Assembly (NCBI RefSeq): GCF_900099835.1 | Contig: NZ_FNKP01000004.1 | Coordinates: 310,001 to 374,000 of the forward strand | DNA: 64,000 bases | Direction: 5' to 3' | Origin: Paraburkholderia fungorum | GTDB lineage: Bacteria > Pseudomonadota > Gammaproteobacteria > Burkholderiales > Burkholderiaceae | Shown: in pieces, positions 1-7,410 of the stretch | Layout of the letters: each line of letters begins with the position of its first letter | Numbering within the stretch: the stretch's first letter is position 1 | Notes under the pieces: model-generated | The model's database searches: none | What the model was told of the DNA's origin: nothing | Seen by the model: only the letters and a program-made list of their open reading frames with translations | Program-made: the position numbers and the translations under genes

Positions 1-1
1 G

Positions 2-631
2 CTGACGGGCACGCGGTTCTGGATATCGAAGCGGGAGTTCGATATCACACGGATCGGCGATAACGGCGAACCGTTGCGCGCAAAGCAGATGCTGACAGTG
101 CTGGACGCGGAGATCGACATCGGGTCTCTTCTTGATGGCGCCGATCATCCGGAGCCGGCGCTCGCGGCGGCCAATCGGGCGGTCGCGCTGGTCGAGGCTG
201 GCGGCAACATCGTTCCGTTGCGGGTCGATGGCGACGAAGGTGCTTTCGCCTACTCTGTGCCGGGCGCACAGGATGCGGCATCTGACCCGGGTTCCGAATC
301 CGGCGTTGCTCATCCGGCTGGTGGGCCTGCTTCCGGTTCGCTACTGGCCCATGTCCTGGGGCAGGCCGGTGATCCAGCTGGAGAGGCCATCAGCGAGACG
401 ATTGAGGAAAAGCGGGACCGTATGTCAGACCTCCTCAAGCGTCTCGGCCTGAGCTCGGAAGATCGCAAACACGATTTCAAGGTGTTCGCGCATGTCCGGT
501 TCGGTCGAGGATGGGTCGAACGGGTGCAGGATGTTGACGCGATGATTGGGCGACTCGAAACTGCGCTCAATGATCCGGCGACTCTCGATCGGGAGATCGT
601 CGAAGCACGTCAGCACTCGTTGCTTATCTGA
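2..631 (+). CDS. Hypothetical protein, 5'-truncated by window edge
   Basis: The frame is open from base 2, before any plausible start codon, so the gene begins outside the window. The visible 209 residues show no domain I recognise. The middle is Ala/Gly/Pro-rich and linker-like (about residues 85-115). The C-terminal 80 residues are charged and look helical (an EKRDRMSDLLKRLG stretch). The gene ends at TGA and is followed by the first of the hairpin leaders that mark this gene block. It belongs by position with the DNA-processing genes downstream, but its function is unknown. The coding frame is well supported by length and codon use. Confidence 0.7.
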   Translation: MTGTRFWISKREFDITRIGDNGEPLRAKQMLTVLDAEIDIGSLLDGADHPEPALAAANRAVALVEAGGNIVPLRVDGDEGAFAYSVPGAQDAASDPGSESGVAHPAGGPASGSLLAHVLGQAGDPAGEAISETIEEKRDRMSDLLKRLGLSSEDRKHDFKVFAHVRFGRGWVERVQDVDAMIGRLETALNDPATLDREIVEARQHSLLI

Positions 632-640
632 GCGTTTGCT

Positions 641-690
641 CATCACTTTTTGCCAGCCCTTCGGGGCTGGTCTTTCCCCCGCGAGAACAT
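641..690 (+). promoter_or_regulatory. Hairpin leader 1, upstream of the NADAR gene
   Basis: A T-rich stretch (646-651) is followed by a 7-bp GC stem, CCAGCCC (653-659) with GGGCTGG (664-670), around a TTCG loop, then TCTTTCCCCC. It could serve as terminator for the upstream gene, as a leader, or both. The distance to the NADAR start (790) is longer than in the other copies. The same arrangement recurs before at least five more genes up to 7.4 kb. Confidence 0.5.
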
Positions 691-789
691 TTCAGCAAGC
701 AGGCTTGCTCAAGTGTTTTCGACAGCGCATCGCGCATCGAAACAGCCCGCTTCGGCGGCCATTCACTGTATCGCCAACGGAGTCGCACC

Positions 790-1269
790 ATGCGCCGGGT
801 AGGCAACCTGACCGCGTTCTTCGGCGCGGACGATGTTTTCAGCAACTGGCATCCATGCCGGTTCAGCTATCACGATGTGCAGTTCACGTGTGTCGAACAG
901 TTCATGATGTTCGCCAAAGCGAAGCTGTTTGATGATGAACAGTCTGCATCGAAGATCCTCGCAACGGATGATCCCATGACGCAGAAAATGATCGGCCGGA
1001 GGGTCGCCAATTTCGATCTCGCGCGATGGGAGTTGCGTCGCGAGTCGATCGTGTTTGTGGGGTGCCGTGAGAAGTTTTCGCAGAACCCTGGATTGCGCTC
1101 GATCCTTCTCGCTACGGCACCGACCGAACTGGTCGAGGCGAGTCCATACGACCTGATCTGGGGTATCGGACTGGGCGAGCGGGATGCGCGTATCGCTGAC
1201 AGACAGCACTGGCGCGGGCGAAATCTGCTCGGTATTACGCTGATGCGCGTGCGTGATGCGCTGTCGTAA
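790..1269 (+). CDS. NADAR family protein (YbiA/DUF1768-like)
   Basis: The 159-residue protein carries the NADAR signature along its length: FSNWHPCRF near the N-terminus, a CVEQFMMFAKAKLF helix, GRRVANFD, then REKFSQNP and LVEASPYDLIWGIGLG at the C-terminal side. Known family members act on N-glycosidic bonds: YbiA-type enzymes hydrolyse riboflavin intermediates, and other NADAR proteins remove ADP-ribose from guanine in nucleic acid. Which substrate applies here cannot be read from sequence. No DarT-like ADP-ribosyltransferase partner is visible nearby. An ACGGAG ribosome site sits about 8 nt before the ATG. The Mre11-like gene follows after a leader. Confidence 0.88.
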   Translation: MRRVGNLTAFFGADDVFSNWHPCRFSYHDVQFTCVEQFMMFAKAKLFDDEQSASKILATDDPMTQKMIGRRVANFDLARWELRRESIVFVGCREKFSQNPGLRSILLATAPTELVEASPYDLIWGIGLGERDARIADRQHWRGRNLLGITLMRVRDALS

Positions 1270-1280
1270 ACCTGACGTTT

Positions 1281-1352
1281 AACTCACCGCAACGCGGTGA
1301 ACCACCCATGAGGCTGCCAGCAGGCGGCCTTTTTGCATTTACGGAGGCGGAA
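1281..1352 (+). promoter_or_regulatory. Hairpin leader 2, upstream of the SbcD-like gene
   Basis: The T/A-rich GTTTAACT stretch precedes a CACCGC/GCGGTG stem (1285-1290 with 1294-1299). A GGCTGCC-AGCA-GGCGGCC hairpin follows, then a T-run and the ribosome site GGAGG (1343-1347). The order T-rich, hairpin, hairpin, T-run, ribosome site matches the leaders at 2.9, 5.8 and 6.6 kb. Confidence 0.45.
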
Positions 1353-2729
1353 TTGAAAGTCGCACATTTTTCTGACCTGCACTATTCACCTGAAAACCTC
1401 GCGGAGTCTGATCGGTGCTTTTCCTTTGCAGTCGGGGATGCCATCGAACGGAAGGCCGAGGTCGCGGTGATTTCCGGTGACGCTACCGACCACCGGCTCG
1501 ATGCACATGCTCCCTCGCTGAACGCACTGGCCACGCAGGTTCACCGGCTGGCCGCCGAAATGCCTGTCCTCATGTTGCAGGGTACGTTCTCGCACGAGCC
1601 ACCCGGCACGCTCGATAACTTCGCGCTGATGGGTGCCACGCACCCGGTTCACATCGCCGATCGGGTATCTCAGGTCGCGCTGATCGGCGGAAGATTTCTC
1701 GCATCGGATGGGCCGCTGTTCTCGCCTGAGGTCTTGCGGGACATCATCGCGCTACAACCGCAAGCCGTTTTCACGTGCCTTCCGACGGTCAACAAGGGCC
1801 AGCTTGCAGTGAGCGTTGGCGCGCTCGCAGCAGGTACGGAACTGGGCGACGTGCTTGCCGCCTATCTGGCAGCGGCAGGCCGCGTGAACGCCGGGCTGCG
1901 GGAAGCGGGTATCCCAACGATCGGTGTGTCGCATGGGACCGTGAACGGGTGTACCACCGAGCACGGTGTAACCATGGCGGGCTTTGATCATGAGTTCTCG
2001 CTGGGCGCGCTGTTTGACGCACAGTGCAGCGCGTTCATGCTCGGGCACATCCACAAGGAACAGTTCTGGACCCGCGAGGGCCGCCGGATCGCCTATCCAG
2101 GATCGATCGGACGGTTTCACTATGGCGAGGAGGGCGAGAAAGGTTATCTGTTGTGGGGTGTGTACGCGGAAGAAGCTGATTCGCTTCCGGTATCCACGCC
2201 TTCGCGGCAGATGATCAGCATCGACTTCGACGGCCCGCCCGACATGAAGAAGCTGCAGGAGATCGCAAACGGCGCGGGTGACAAGTTCGTGCGCGTGCGC
2301 TGGCAGATCGACGAAGAGCATCGGCAGTTGGTCGACCGCGAGGCGATTGCAGCCATGTTCACCGGCGCGGCGGCCCTGAAAGTGGAGGGGCGTGTGTTGC
2401 CGGTGGTTCGGAGCCGGGCCCAGGGCATCAGCCTGGAACCGTCTGTCGAAGCGAAGGTAGCGCGCTGGTGCGAGTTGTCCGACGTAGAACCTGCACCGGT
2501 CCTCGACTGCGTCCAGTTGCTGGAGACAGGGGACGCAGAGACGATCGCGGCCAGAGTGCTTGGCGCAATCGACTCTGTCCCAGCCGCTCCGGCACTCAGT
2601 CTCGTCGGCACGTTGGAGTTGCCGGCAGTGCCTGAATGGGTGCCGCCTGAACCGGCATCGCCGGACCTTGGGGTTCCGCCGCAACCGTCCTCGTTGTCGT
2701 GGTTGACCGATGATCTGTTTGCGGCGTAA
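1353..2729 (+). CDS. SbcD/Mre11-like metallophosphoesterase
   Basis: Calcineurin-like phosphoesterase of the Mre11/SbcD nuclease type, 458 aa. I chose the TTG at 1353: it follows a GGAGG ribosome site and gives the classic family start MKVAHFSDLHY. Metal-binding motifs are D8-x-H10, GDATDHR (D43), an unusual GTFSHE where most members have GNHD, and GHIHKEQ followed by YPGSIGRFHYGE. The C-terminal 200 residues resemble no family I know and end in a Pro-rich tail. With the Rad50-like gene downstream it probably forms a DNA-end-processing nuclease. An in-frame ATG at 1308 lies inside the leader and is less likely as the start. Confidence 0.88.
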   Translation: MKVAHFSDLHYSPENLAESDRCFSFAVGDAIERKAEVAVISGDATDHRLDAHAPSLNALATQVHRLAAEMPVLMLQGTFSHEPPGTLDNFALMGATHPVHIADRVSQVALIGGRFLASDGPLFSPEVLRDIIALQPQAVFTCLPTVNKGQLAVSVGALAAGTELGDVLAAYLAAAGRVNAGLREAGIPTIGVSHGTVNGCTTEHGVTMAGFDHEFSLGALFDAQCSAFMLGHIHKEQFWTREGRRIAYPGSIGRFHYGEEGEKGYLLWGVYAEEADSLPVSTPSRQMISIDFDGPPDMKKLQEIANGAGDKFVRVRWQIDEEHRQLVDREAIAAMFTGAAALKVEGRVLPVVRSRAQGISLEPSVEAKVARWCELSDVEPAPVLDCVQLLETGDAETIAARVLGAIDSVPAAPALSLVGTLELPAVPEWVPPEPASPDLGVPPQPSSLSWLTDDLFAA

Positions 2730-2865
2730 GCCGCCCTTTCGTGCGAGTGGCCAGTACGGCGCTCGCACGCGGACACCGTCGTGTTCCGATAGCCATCGTG
2801 GGCTATCGAAACATGATTCACCCGCGTCATTGACGCATCGATAGCAGTTAGCTGTATCCATTTTC

Positions 2866-2931
2866 TTTTACACCCTAGCGGGGAGCGATCCCTACCGGGA
2901 GCACTCCGCCTCTTTTCTGTGGAGTGTGATC
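2866..2931 (+). promoter_or_regulatory. Hairpin leader 3
   Basis: TTTTCTTTTAC leads into a small CCC/GGG hairpin (from 2873), then TCCC-TACC-GGGA. The last stem pairs CACTCC (2902-2907) with GGAGTG (2921-2926), which contains the ribosome site of the gene starting at 2932. GGAG near 2882 could alternatively pair with the CTCC of the last stem, so the ribosome site may be alternately masked and exposed. The alternative pairing is inference. Confidence 0.5.
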
Positions 2932-3483
2932 ATGTTTGGCCTGTATCCCGCCGGTTCTAACTGGGTCCGGCATTTCAACGCAACCGTAGCCGTCCGCCCG
3001 CTGCAGGGCGATCTTGTGAAACACGCAGGATTTACTGCCGGCATTTTTCATCAACCGTTTGGCGCCGACCGTGGCGCCGTGCTTGCTCAACGCGATAGCT
3101 GTCTCGTACTCGCCGAGTCGACCGCCTCAGAGAATCCTGCACTCGTTGTCGTACCTGACGTCGAAATGCAGAACCTGCTGTGGTCGTTTCATTCTGGCTA
3201 TGCGAACCAGTGGAGCGGCCGTGAACTGAAAGTCCTGACCGGTTGCGATAACTGGGACAGCGTCCTTCGGCTGGCGGCAGCTCAATACGCCAAAGTCTGC
3301 GACGACGTCCAGAAGGCAGTCGAGGGGACGCTTGTACCCGTCGCCATTGAAAGCGCCCCGGTGCCAAACCGGCCGGATCCGGTGCTGTGCGCGTCTTTCT
3401 CCAACGATGACGATGTGCCGTGGCTGCCGTCAGACTATCTGTTCGATTCGCCCATTCCGGAGGTGCCGACATGCGGCCTTTGA
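2932..3483 (+). CDS. Hypothetical protein between SbcD-like and SbcC-like genes
   Basis: 183 aa, starting at the ATG 7 nt after GGAG. A GTG at 2926 is in frame but overlaps the ribosome site. No domain is recognised. The C-terminal third is acidic and Pro-rich (SFSNDDDVPWLP), as often seen in proteins that dock onto a partner. The last 13 bases overlap the start of the Rad50-like gene, so the two are probably translationally coupled. In ordinary sbcDC operons the two subunits are adjacent, so this insertion suggests an accessory subunit. That role is inference from position only. Confidence 0.75.
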   Translation: MFGLYPAGSNWVRHFNATVAVRPLQGDLVKHAGFTAGIFHQPFGADRGAVLAQRDSCLVLAESTASENPALVVVPDVEMQNLLWSFHSGYANQWSGRELKVLTGCDNWDSVLRLAAAQYAKVCDDVQKAVEGTLVPVAIESAPVPNRPDPVLCASFSNDDDVPWLPSDYLFDSPIPEVPTCGL

Positions 3484-5801
3484 AACTGACGCTCGAAGGT
3501 TTCCAGGGTGTTCGGGACGGAATGAGGCGTGACAACCTCACGCTGGATCTCGAGCCACTTCCACCCGGGTTGATCGCCCTGACGGGTCCGAACGGAGCCG
3601 GCAAGTCCACGATCATCGATAACCTGCATCCGTACCGGATCATGCCGTCCCGGGCGACCAGACTGTCGGTCGACGCCTTCTCCTACTGGGACCATATTTC
3701 CGGCACCCAGGCAGTGAAGGAGTTCGAGTGGGAACACGACGGCATCCGTTACCGGTCGTCGTTCGCTTTCCGCAAGCCGGGCAAGACGGGCAAGACGGGC
3801 AAAGCCGAGTACTTTCTCGCGTGGCGTTCGTCCGACGGTACGTGGACGCCCTTCACGCTGCCGGACGGCACTGTGTCGGACGGAAAGAGCGAGACCTACG
3901 ATCGCTGTGTCGAGGCGATCTGTGGCTCGCTCGAGACGTTCTTCACGAGCCAGTTTTCGGCTCAGAACCGCCGTCCGCTCGCGTCTTACGGCGCGAGCGA
4001 GATCAAGGGCCTGCTTGCCGATCTGCTCAGGATCGATCACCTGCGCGCCCTGTCCGCGAAAGCGGGCGAGGTGGCCAAGGTGCTCGGCCGTACGCTGTCG
4101 GCTGTCCAGCATGAACTTGTCACGCTGTCAGGCAGGCGCGAACACCTGAGCCAGACCGAACGCGCGATTGTCGCCGACGGCGAGGCGCTGGTGATTGCCC
4201 GGAAAGATCGTGAGACGTTGCAGGCCGGGGTCGCCAATCTGACCGCGCAGCGGGCGTCACTTGCTGCCAGGCAGGCGGAAAACGCCTCTGTCGAGACCCG
4301 CTTACGTGAACTGGCGTCGCGACGTGCCGAGCTGTCCGACTCGCTGCGTACGCTCGCAGGCGAGCAGAACACCGCAACGCAGCGGGTAGCCCAGCGACGA
4401 GGCGTGATCCAGCAGACCATCGCGGGACACGAATCGACGTTGCAGCAACGCGCCGCGATTCTGGGTGCGGCCGCGCTGCGTGATGAATCGCAGCTGCGGC
4501 TTGCCCGTGAAGAAGCGCGCGTCGAGCCTCTGCAGGCCGTAATCGCGGAGCTGGAGTCAAAGCGGCTGGCGCTGACCTCTGTGACATCGAGTCTGAAAGG
4601 ACTGGAGTCACAGGGGAGCTCACAGGCGGCTTTGCTTAGAACCCTGCAGCAACAGGCAGCGGTGATTGGTGAGGTTCCTTGTGCGGGGCACGAGATGCAT
4701 TCGACATGCCCTTTGCTGGCGCAGGCGCGCAACGCGTCGACGCAGGCAGCTGAGCAGGTCATCTCGCTGAAAAAGCTTCGTGAAAACTTCCGGCAGCAAC
4801 GGGAGCAATCGGAGCTTTTAACCCCTCAGGTCGCGCAACTCGCTGCGAAGCAGAGTGAGCTCCGAAGCGTGAACGCCGCAATAGCAGCCGCGCGCGCAGA
4901 TCTGCAGAAGGCAACTGATCTCGCCGCCCGCAAGCCTCTGCTCGATGCAGCAACCGCAGGTCTCGATGTCGCCCGGCAGGAACTGGCGTCGCTCGAGACG
5001 GAGCAGCAGGAGGGACGTGTACGCCGGGAGGCAGAGACGGCCCGATTGAATGCTCTGGTGATGGAGGTTGACTCGGAAGCGAAGCGCCTTGCGGCCGTCG
5101 ACGTGACGGGTGCGATCGCTGAGCTCGACCGGCAACTGACAGCCAGTCGCGAGGCGACGGTAGCGATTGACGCACGGATCGAAGCGCTGATCCGTTCGCA
5201 ATCGACGCGAGAGGCGGAGCGCGATGCAATCTCGAAAGAACTTGCCGGTTTCGCCGCAACGCAATCGCGCGCGGACCGGATATCGGACGAGATCGCACGA
5301 TGGAAACTGACCGCCAAGGGTCTCGGCAACGATGGGGTCATTGCCCTGACGATCGACGATGCTGGGCCGGCACTTGCGCAGACGGTCAACGACCTGCTGC
5401 TCGCATGTTATGGCATGCGATTTACTGTCGAGATTCAGACCCAGCGTGCGCTGGCCAGCGGCGAATTGCGCGAGGGATTCGAAATCCTCGTGCACGACGC
5501 CGATAACGACAACACCAAGGCTGTCTCGGTGATGTCCGGTGGCCAGAAGGTGTGGATCAACGAATGTCTGACTCGCGGCATCGCGTTGTACCTCGCGCGC
5601 AATGCGGGGCAGCCGTATCAGACACTGTTCAGCGATGAGTCTGACGGTCCGCTCGACCCGAAGCGCAAGGTGCAGTTCATGCGCATGAAACGCGAAGTGC
5701 TGAAGCAGGGCGAGTACGAGCGGGAGTTTTTTATCTCGCAGACACCCGAGCTGATTGCTGAAGCTGACGCGGTAATCGATGTTGAAGCGCTCGCTGCCTG
5801 A
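3471..5801 (+). CDS. SbcC/Rad50-like SMC-type ATPase
   Basis: 776 aa. The start at 3471 has GGAGG about 8 nt upstream and gives MRPLKLTLEGFQG. Walker A GPNGAGKST is at residues 39-47. A long Ala/Glu/Arg/Gln-rich coiled coil spans about 210-620. A possible zinc-hook apex has Cys404 and Cys413 separated by eight residues (CAGHEMHSTC) instead of the usual CxxC. The ABC signature MSGGQ is at 688-692, and Walker B is LFSDESDGPLD with D722/E723. It is shorter than E. coli SbcC (about 1050 aa), close to phage and plasmid types. It likely pairs with the nuclease encoded at 1353 to process DNA ends. Confidence 0.9.
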   Translation: MRPLKLTLEGFQGVRDGMRRDNLTLDLEPLPPGLIALTGPNGAGKSTIIDNLHPYRIMPSRATRLSVDAFSYWDHISGTQAVKEFEWEHDGIRYRSSFAFRKPGKTGKTGKAEYFLAWRSSDGTWTPFTLPDGTVSDGKSETYDRCVEAICGSLETFFTSQFSAQNRRPLASYGASEIKGLLADLLRIDHLRALSAKAGEVAKVLGRTLSAVQHELVTLSGRREHLSQTERAIVADGEALVIARKDRETLQAGVANLTAQRASLAARQAENASVETRLRELASRRAELSDSLRTLAGEQNTATQRVAQRRGVIQQTIAGHESTLQQRAAILGAAALRDESQLRLAREEARVEPLQAVIAELESKRLALTSVTSSLKGLESQGSSQAALLRTLQQQAAVIGEVPCAGHEMHSTCPLLAQARNASTQAAEQVISLKKLRENFRQQREQSELLTPQVAQLAAKQSELRSVNAAIAAARADLQKATDLAARKPLLDAATAGLDVARQELASLETEQQEGRVRREAETARLNALVMEVDSEAKRLAAVDVTGAIAELDRQLTASREATVAIDARIEALIRSQSTREAERDAISKELAGFAATQSRADRISDEIARWKLTAKGLGNDGVIALTIDDAGPALAQTVNDLLLACYGMRFTVEIQTQRALASGELREGFEILVHDADNDNTKAVSVMSGGQKVWINECLTRGIALYLARNAGQPYQTLFSDESDGPLDPKRKVQFMRMKREVLKQGEYEREFFISQTPELIAEADAVIDVEALAA

Positions 5802-5811
5802 GCGCTCGATG

Positions 5812-5879
5812 CTTTTTAACCCTGTGGGGAACGCTCCCCACGGGGCGTTCCTCGTCCATTTTTTCCAACGAGGAACGCA
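5812..5879 (+). promoter_or_regulatory. Hairpin leader 4, with perfect 11-bp ribosome-site stem
   Basis: This is the clearest copy. CTTTTTAACCC leads into tandem GC hairpins. GCGTTCCTCGT (5845-5855) pairs perfectly over 11 bp with ACGAGGAACGC (5868-5878), which holds the ribosome site directly before the ATG at 5880. The same left arm could instead pair with GAACGC at 5829-5834. This gives two mutually exclusive folds, like an attenuator acting on translation. The fold is read from complementarity only. Confidence 0.6.
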
Positions 5880-6065
5880 ATGAATCTGAAGCAACACATG
5901 CACACACGTACCGAGACGATCACGGTCGCGGTACGGCCTGGTATTGCCCGCGTTGGCAACACCCATACCTACGTCCTGAACGGCACGCTGATGCGTGACG
6001 TGCTGGTCGACGGCAAGTGGGTGACGCATCTCGCGAGCATCCCTCTCGACTCGCGCGCCGCGTAA
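5880..6065 (+). CDS. Small hypothetical protein
   Basis: 61 aa, basic, with a central RVGNTHTYVLNGTLMRDVLVDGKWVTH stretch that looks like paired beta strands. No signal peptide or membrane segment is seen. The start is fixed by the leader's ribosome site (GAGGAACGCA then ATG). No known family recognised. It is probably in the same transcription unit as the Rad50-like gene or started by its own leader. Confidence 0.65.
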   Translation: MNLKQHMHTRTETITVAVRPGIARVGNTHTYVLNGTLMRDVLVDGKWVTHLASIPLDSRAA

Positions 6066-6101
6066 GGCGGGCGCGATCACTCATTACGACGGCAATATTC
6101 C

Positions 6102-6308
6102 ATGACCAACCTTTTGATGCTGCTTATTGCGGCAGGCACTTCGTCGTTGTGCGCCTGCTCGTCCCAGCCACAGGCAAGGACCGCGACGACGGACCATGTG
6201 GCAAAGATTGTCGTCCGGGCGCCGAAGGGAGAGCCGGCCGATTTCGCTCTCTGCAAGGATGGCCGGGTGATTGTCTTCCCGGTTGCTCACCCGCAAACCT
6301 GTTCCTGA
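6102..6308 (+). CDS. Small predicted lipoprotein or exported protein
   Basis: 68 aa. The N-terminus MTNLLMLLIAAGTSSLCACSS has a hydrophobic core followed by Cys residues that could act as a lipobox (SLCAC or LCACS), so export and lipidation are likely. The mature part is about 50 residues with two more Cys (ALCKDGRV and PQTCS). Function is unknown. It ends just before a strong hairpin at 6311-6347. Confidence 0.6.
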   Translation: MTNLLMLLIAAGTSSLCACSSQPQARTATTDHVAKIVVRAPKGEPADFALCKDGRVIVFPVAHPQTCS

Positions 6309-6310
6309 CG

Positions 6311-6347
6311 CGAAAGCCCCAACCTCGAGAGAGCGTTGGGGCTTTCG
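6311..6347 (+). terminator. Strong hairpin between small genes
   Basis: CGAAAGCCCCAAC (6311-6323) pairs perfectly with GTTGGGGCTTTCG (6335-6347) around an 11-nt loop. No clear T-run follows, so it is a terminator candidate or an RNA-stabilising hairpin after the gene ending at 6308. Confidence 0.55.
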
Positions 6348-6365
6348 CCCATTCGCGAGGCGATC

Positions 6366-6536
6366 ATGAAGAAGCAAATTACGACGGCGACGCTGATAGG
6401 AGCGTTGCTGGCTCTGGCCTGTCTGCTCTGTGAGCAGCAATCCGCTGCGGCATCTGGCGACCGTCGCTCCAGCACGCAGGCAGAACGTACCAGTCCATCG
6501 CCATTTGACCGGCATTTGCGATACAGCAGCGTCTAG
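6366..6536 (+). CDS. Small exported protein
   Basis: 56 aa. MKKQITTATLIGALLALACLLCEQQSAAA looks like a Sec signal peptide with an AxA-type site near residue 29 (a Cys-containing alternative lies near residue 19). The mature part is a short, Ser/Arg-rich tail of under 30 residues. The ATG at 6366 is chosen because it begins the basic MKK signal. Function unknown. Confidence 0.5.
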   Translation: MKKQITTATLIGALLALACLLCEQQSAAASGDRRSSTQAERTSPSPFDRHLRYSSV

Positions 6537-6594
6537 AGACGTGCACAGCGTCCGCCATTGATCGGTAGTCCGTTCGACTCAACCCTCTTCTCAT

Positions 6595-6665
6595 TTCTTT
6601 AACCCAGCCGGGCAGGTGTCCCGTCTGGGGCGATCTGTCCGGTGTTTTTTTCAAGGAGCCAGATC
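6595..6665 (+). promoter_or_regulatory. Hairpin leader 5
   Basis: TTTCTTTAACCC leads into GC hairpins. GATCTG (6632-6637) can pair with CAGATC (6660-6665), which abuts the GTG start, enclosing AAGGAG (6653-6658) in the loop. CTGTCC, overlapping the left arm, could instead pair with the upstream GGGCAG with one G-U pair. This is the same layout as leaders 3 and 4. Confidence 0.5.
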
Positions 6666-7052
6666 GTGTCCTACTCGTGCAGCGATTTTTTAGATGATGT
6701 CATGCGCTGCCTCGTCAATTCAGAGGCAATTACCGAAGCTGAAATCACGGATGCCGATCCAGGCGCAGCGTCGGACGTCGCGACCGCAGCGATCGTGACG
6801 ATGCACCGCGCAGCACTGTCGTCGCGCTTCCTGCTCGAACTGTTGAACGCCGCCGAATCGCTGGATGCCGTCGCAGTGGAGCATGGTGTCGACGCGATGG
6901 CGTTTCTGTTGTATCTGCAGGCCGCAATTCTCAACGGTTCCTGTGTCGGTGCAAGCACGGGCGCCAGCGAAAGCATCATCGGCCTTGTCGCGCGATTACC
7001 TTCGGCGCCCGAATGGATGAAGCACATCCGTACGGAAACCGCGCTTGCCTGA
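6666..7052 (+). CDS. Hypothetical protein
   Basis: 128 aa from the GTG at 6666, placed 7 nt after AAGGAG; a longer reading from 6642 would begin inside the leader. The protein is acidic and mostly helical, with a PGAASDVATAAIVTMHRAALSSRFLLELLNAAE stretch and a later VDAMAFLLYLQAAI segment. No known domain. It may be a small regulatory or structural plasmid protein. Confidence 0.65.
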   Translation: MSYSCSDFLDDVMRCLVNSEAITEAEITDADPGAASDVATAAIVTMHRAALSSRFLLELLNAAESLDAVAVEHGVDAMAFLLYLQAAILNGSCVGASTGASESIIGLVARLPSAPEWMKHIRTETALA

Positions 7053-7058
7053 TCCAAT

Positions 7059-7098
7059 TCTTTGCCCCTTTTGGGAGACGCTCCCGAAGGGGAGCTTA
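7059..7098 (+). promoter_or_regulatory. Orphan leader copy, cut short
   Basis: TTCTTTGCCCC followed by TTTTGGGAGACGCTCCC and GAAGGGGAGC repeats the first half of the leader. The last stem and ribosome site are missing, and the next reading frame lies on the opposite strand. It probably marks a place where a forward gene was lost or replaced. Confidence 0.4.
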
Positions 7099-7356
7099 GG
7101 GGCGTGTAGCGATCGGATCCACGCCATGCTCGCTGAACGGGATGATGCTGGCCCGCCAACCGGTGCGTGACAGCGTTATCAGAACATTGCAACCCGTGTT
7201 GGGTATCCCGCGCGTCTTGCTGAGCGATTGAATATGGCGCCGCCCGAACTCGATCGGCATCTTGTCGAAAACGCCTTCAGCGAAGCACAGATGCTTGATA
7301 TCGAAAGGCCATAGCTGAATCTCTTTACTCGTACCGCTTAAGCGGTCGCATTCCAC
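7096..7356 (-). CDS. Hypothetical protein, opposite strand to neighbours
   Basis: 86 aa with protein-like composition (KTRGIPNTGCNVLITLSRTGW in the middle). It is the only minus-strand frame between two forward genes. No clear ribosome site was found and no family recognised. It could be an insertion into the leader array, or a chance frame. Confidence 0.35.
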   Translation of the reverse strand: MECDRLSGTSKEIQLWPFDIKHLCFAEGVFDKMPIEFGRRHIQSLSKTRGIPNTGCNVLITLSRTGWRASIIPFSEHGVDPIATRP

Positions 7357-7410
7357 ACCCTTGCGGGGCAGCCCGCTCGGGATGCGCCGCGCTTACGCTG
7401 GAGCACTTTA
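7352..7410 (+). promoter_or_regulatory. Hairpin leader 6, upstream of the DpdA-like gene
   Basis: CACACCC-TTGC-GGGG is followed by CAGCCCGCTCGGGATGCGCCGCGC and then CTGGAG about 7 nt before the ATG at 7411. It shares the order of the other leaders, but the last stem is weak. Confidence 0.4.

Noticed and set aside
1752..2861. Long minus-strand frame opposite the SbcD-like gene
   Set aside because: Arg/His/Cys-rich composition and full overlap with a gene that has clear motifs; a shadow of high-GC coding DNA.
4818..6080. Long minus-strand frame opposite the Rad50-like gene end
   Set aside because: Antisense to a motif-rich ATPase and running through a leader; composition not protein-like.
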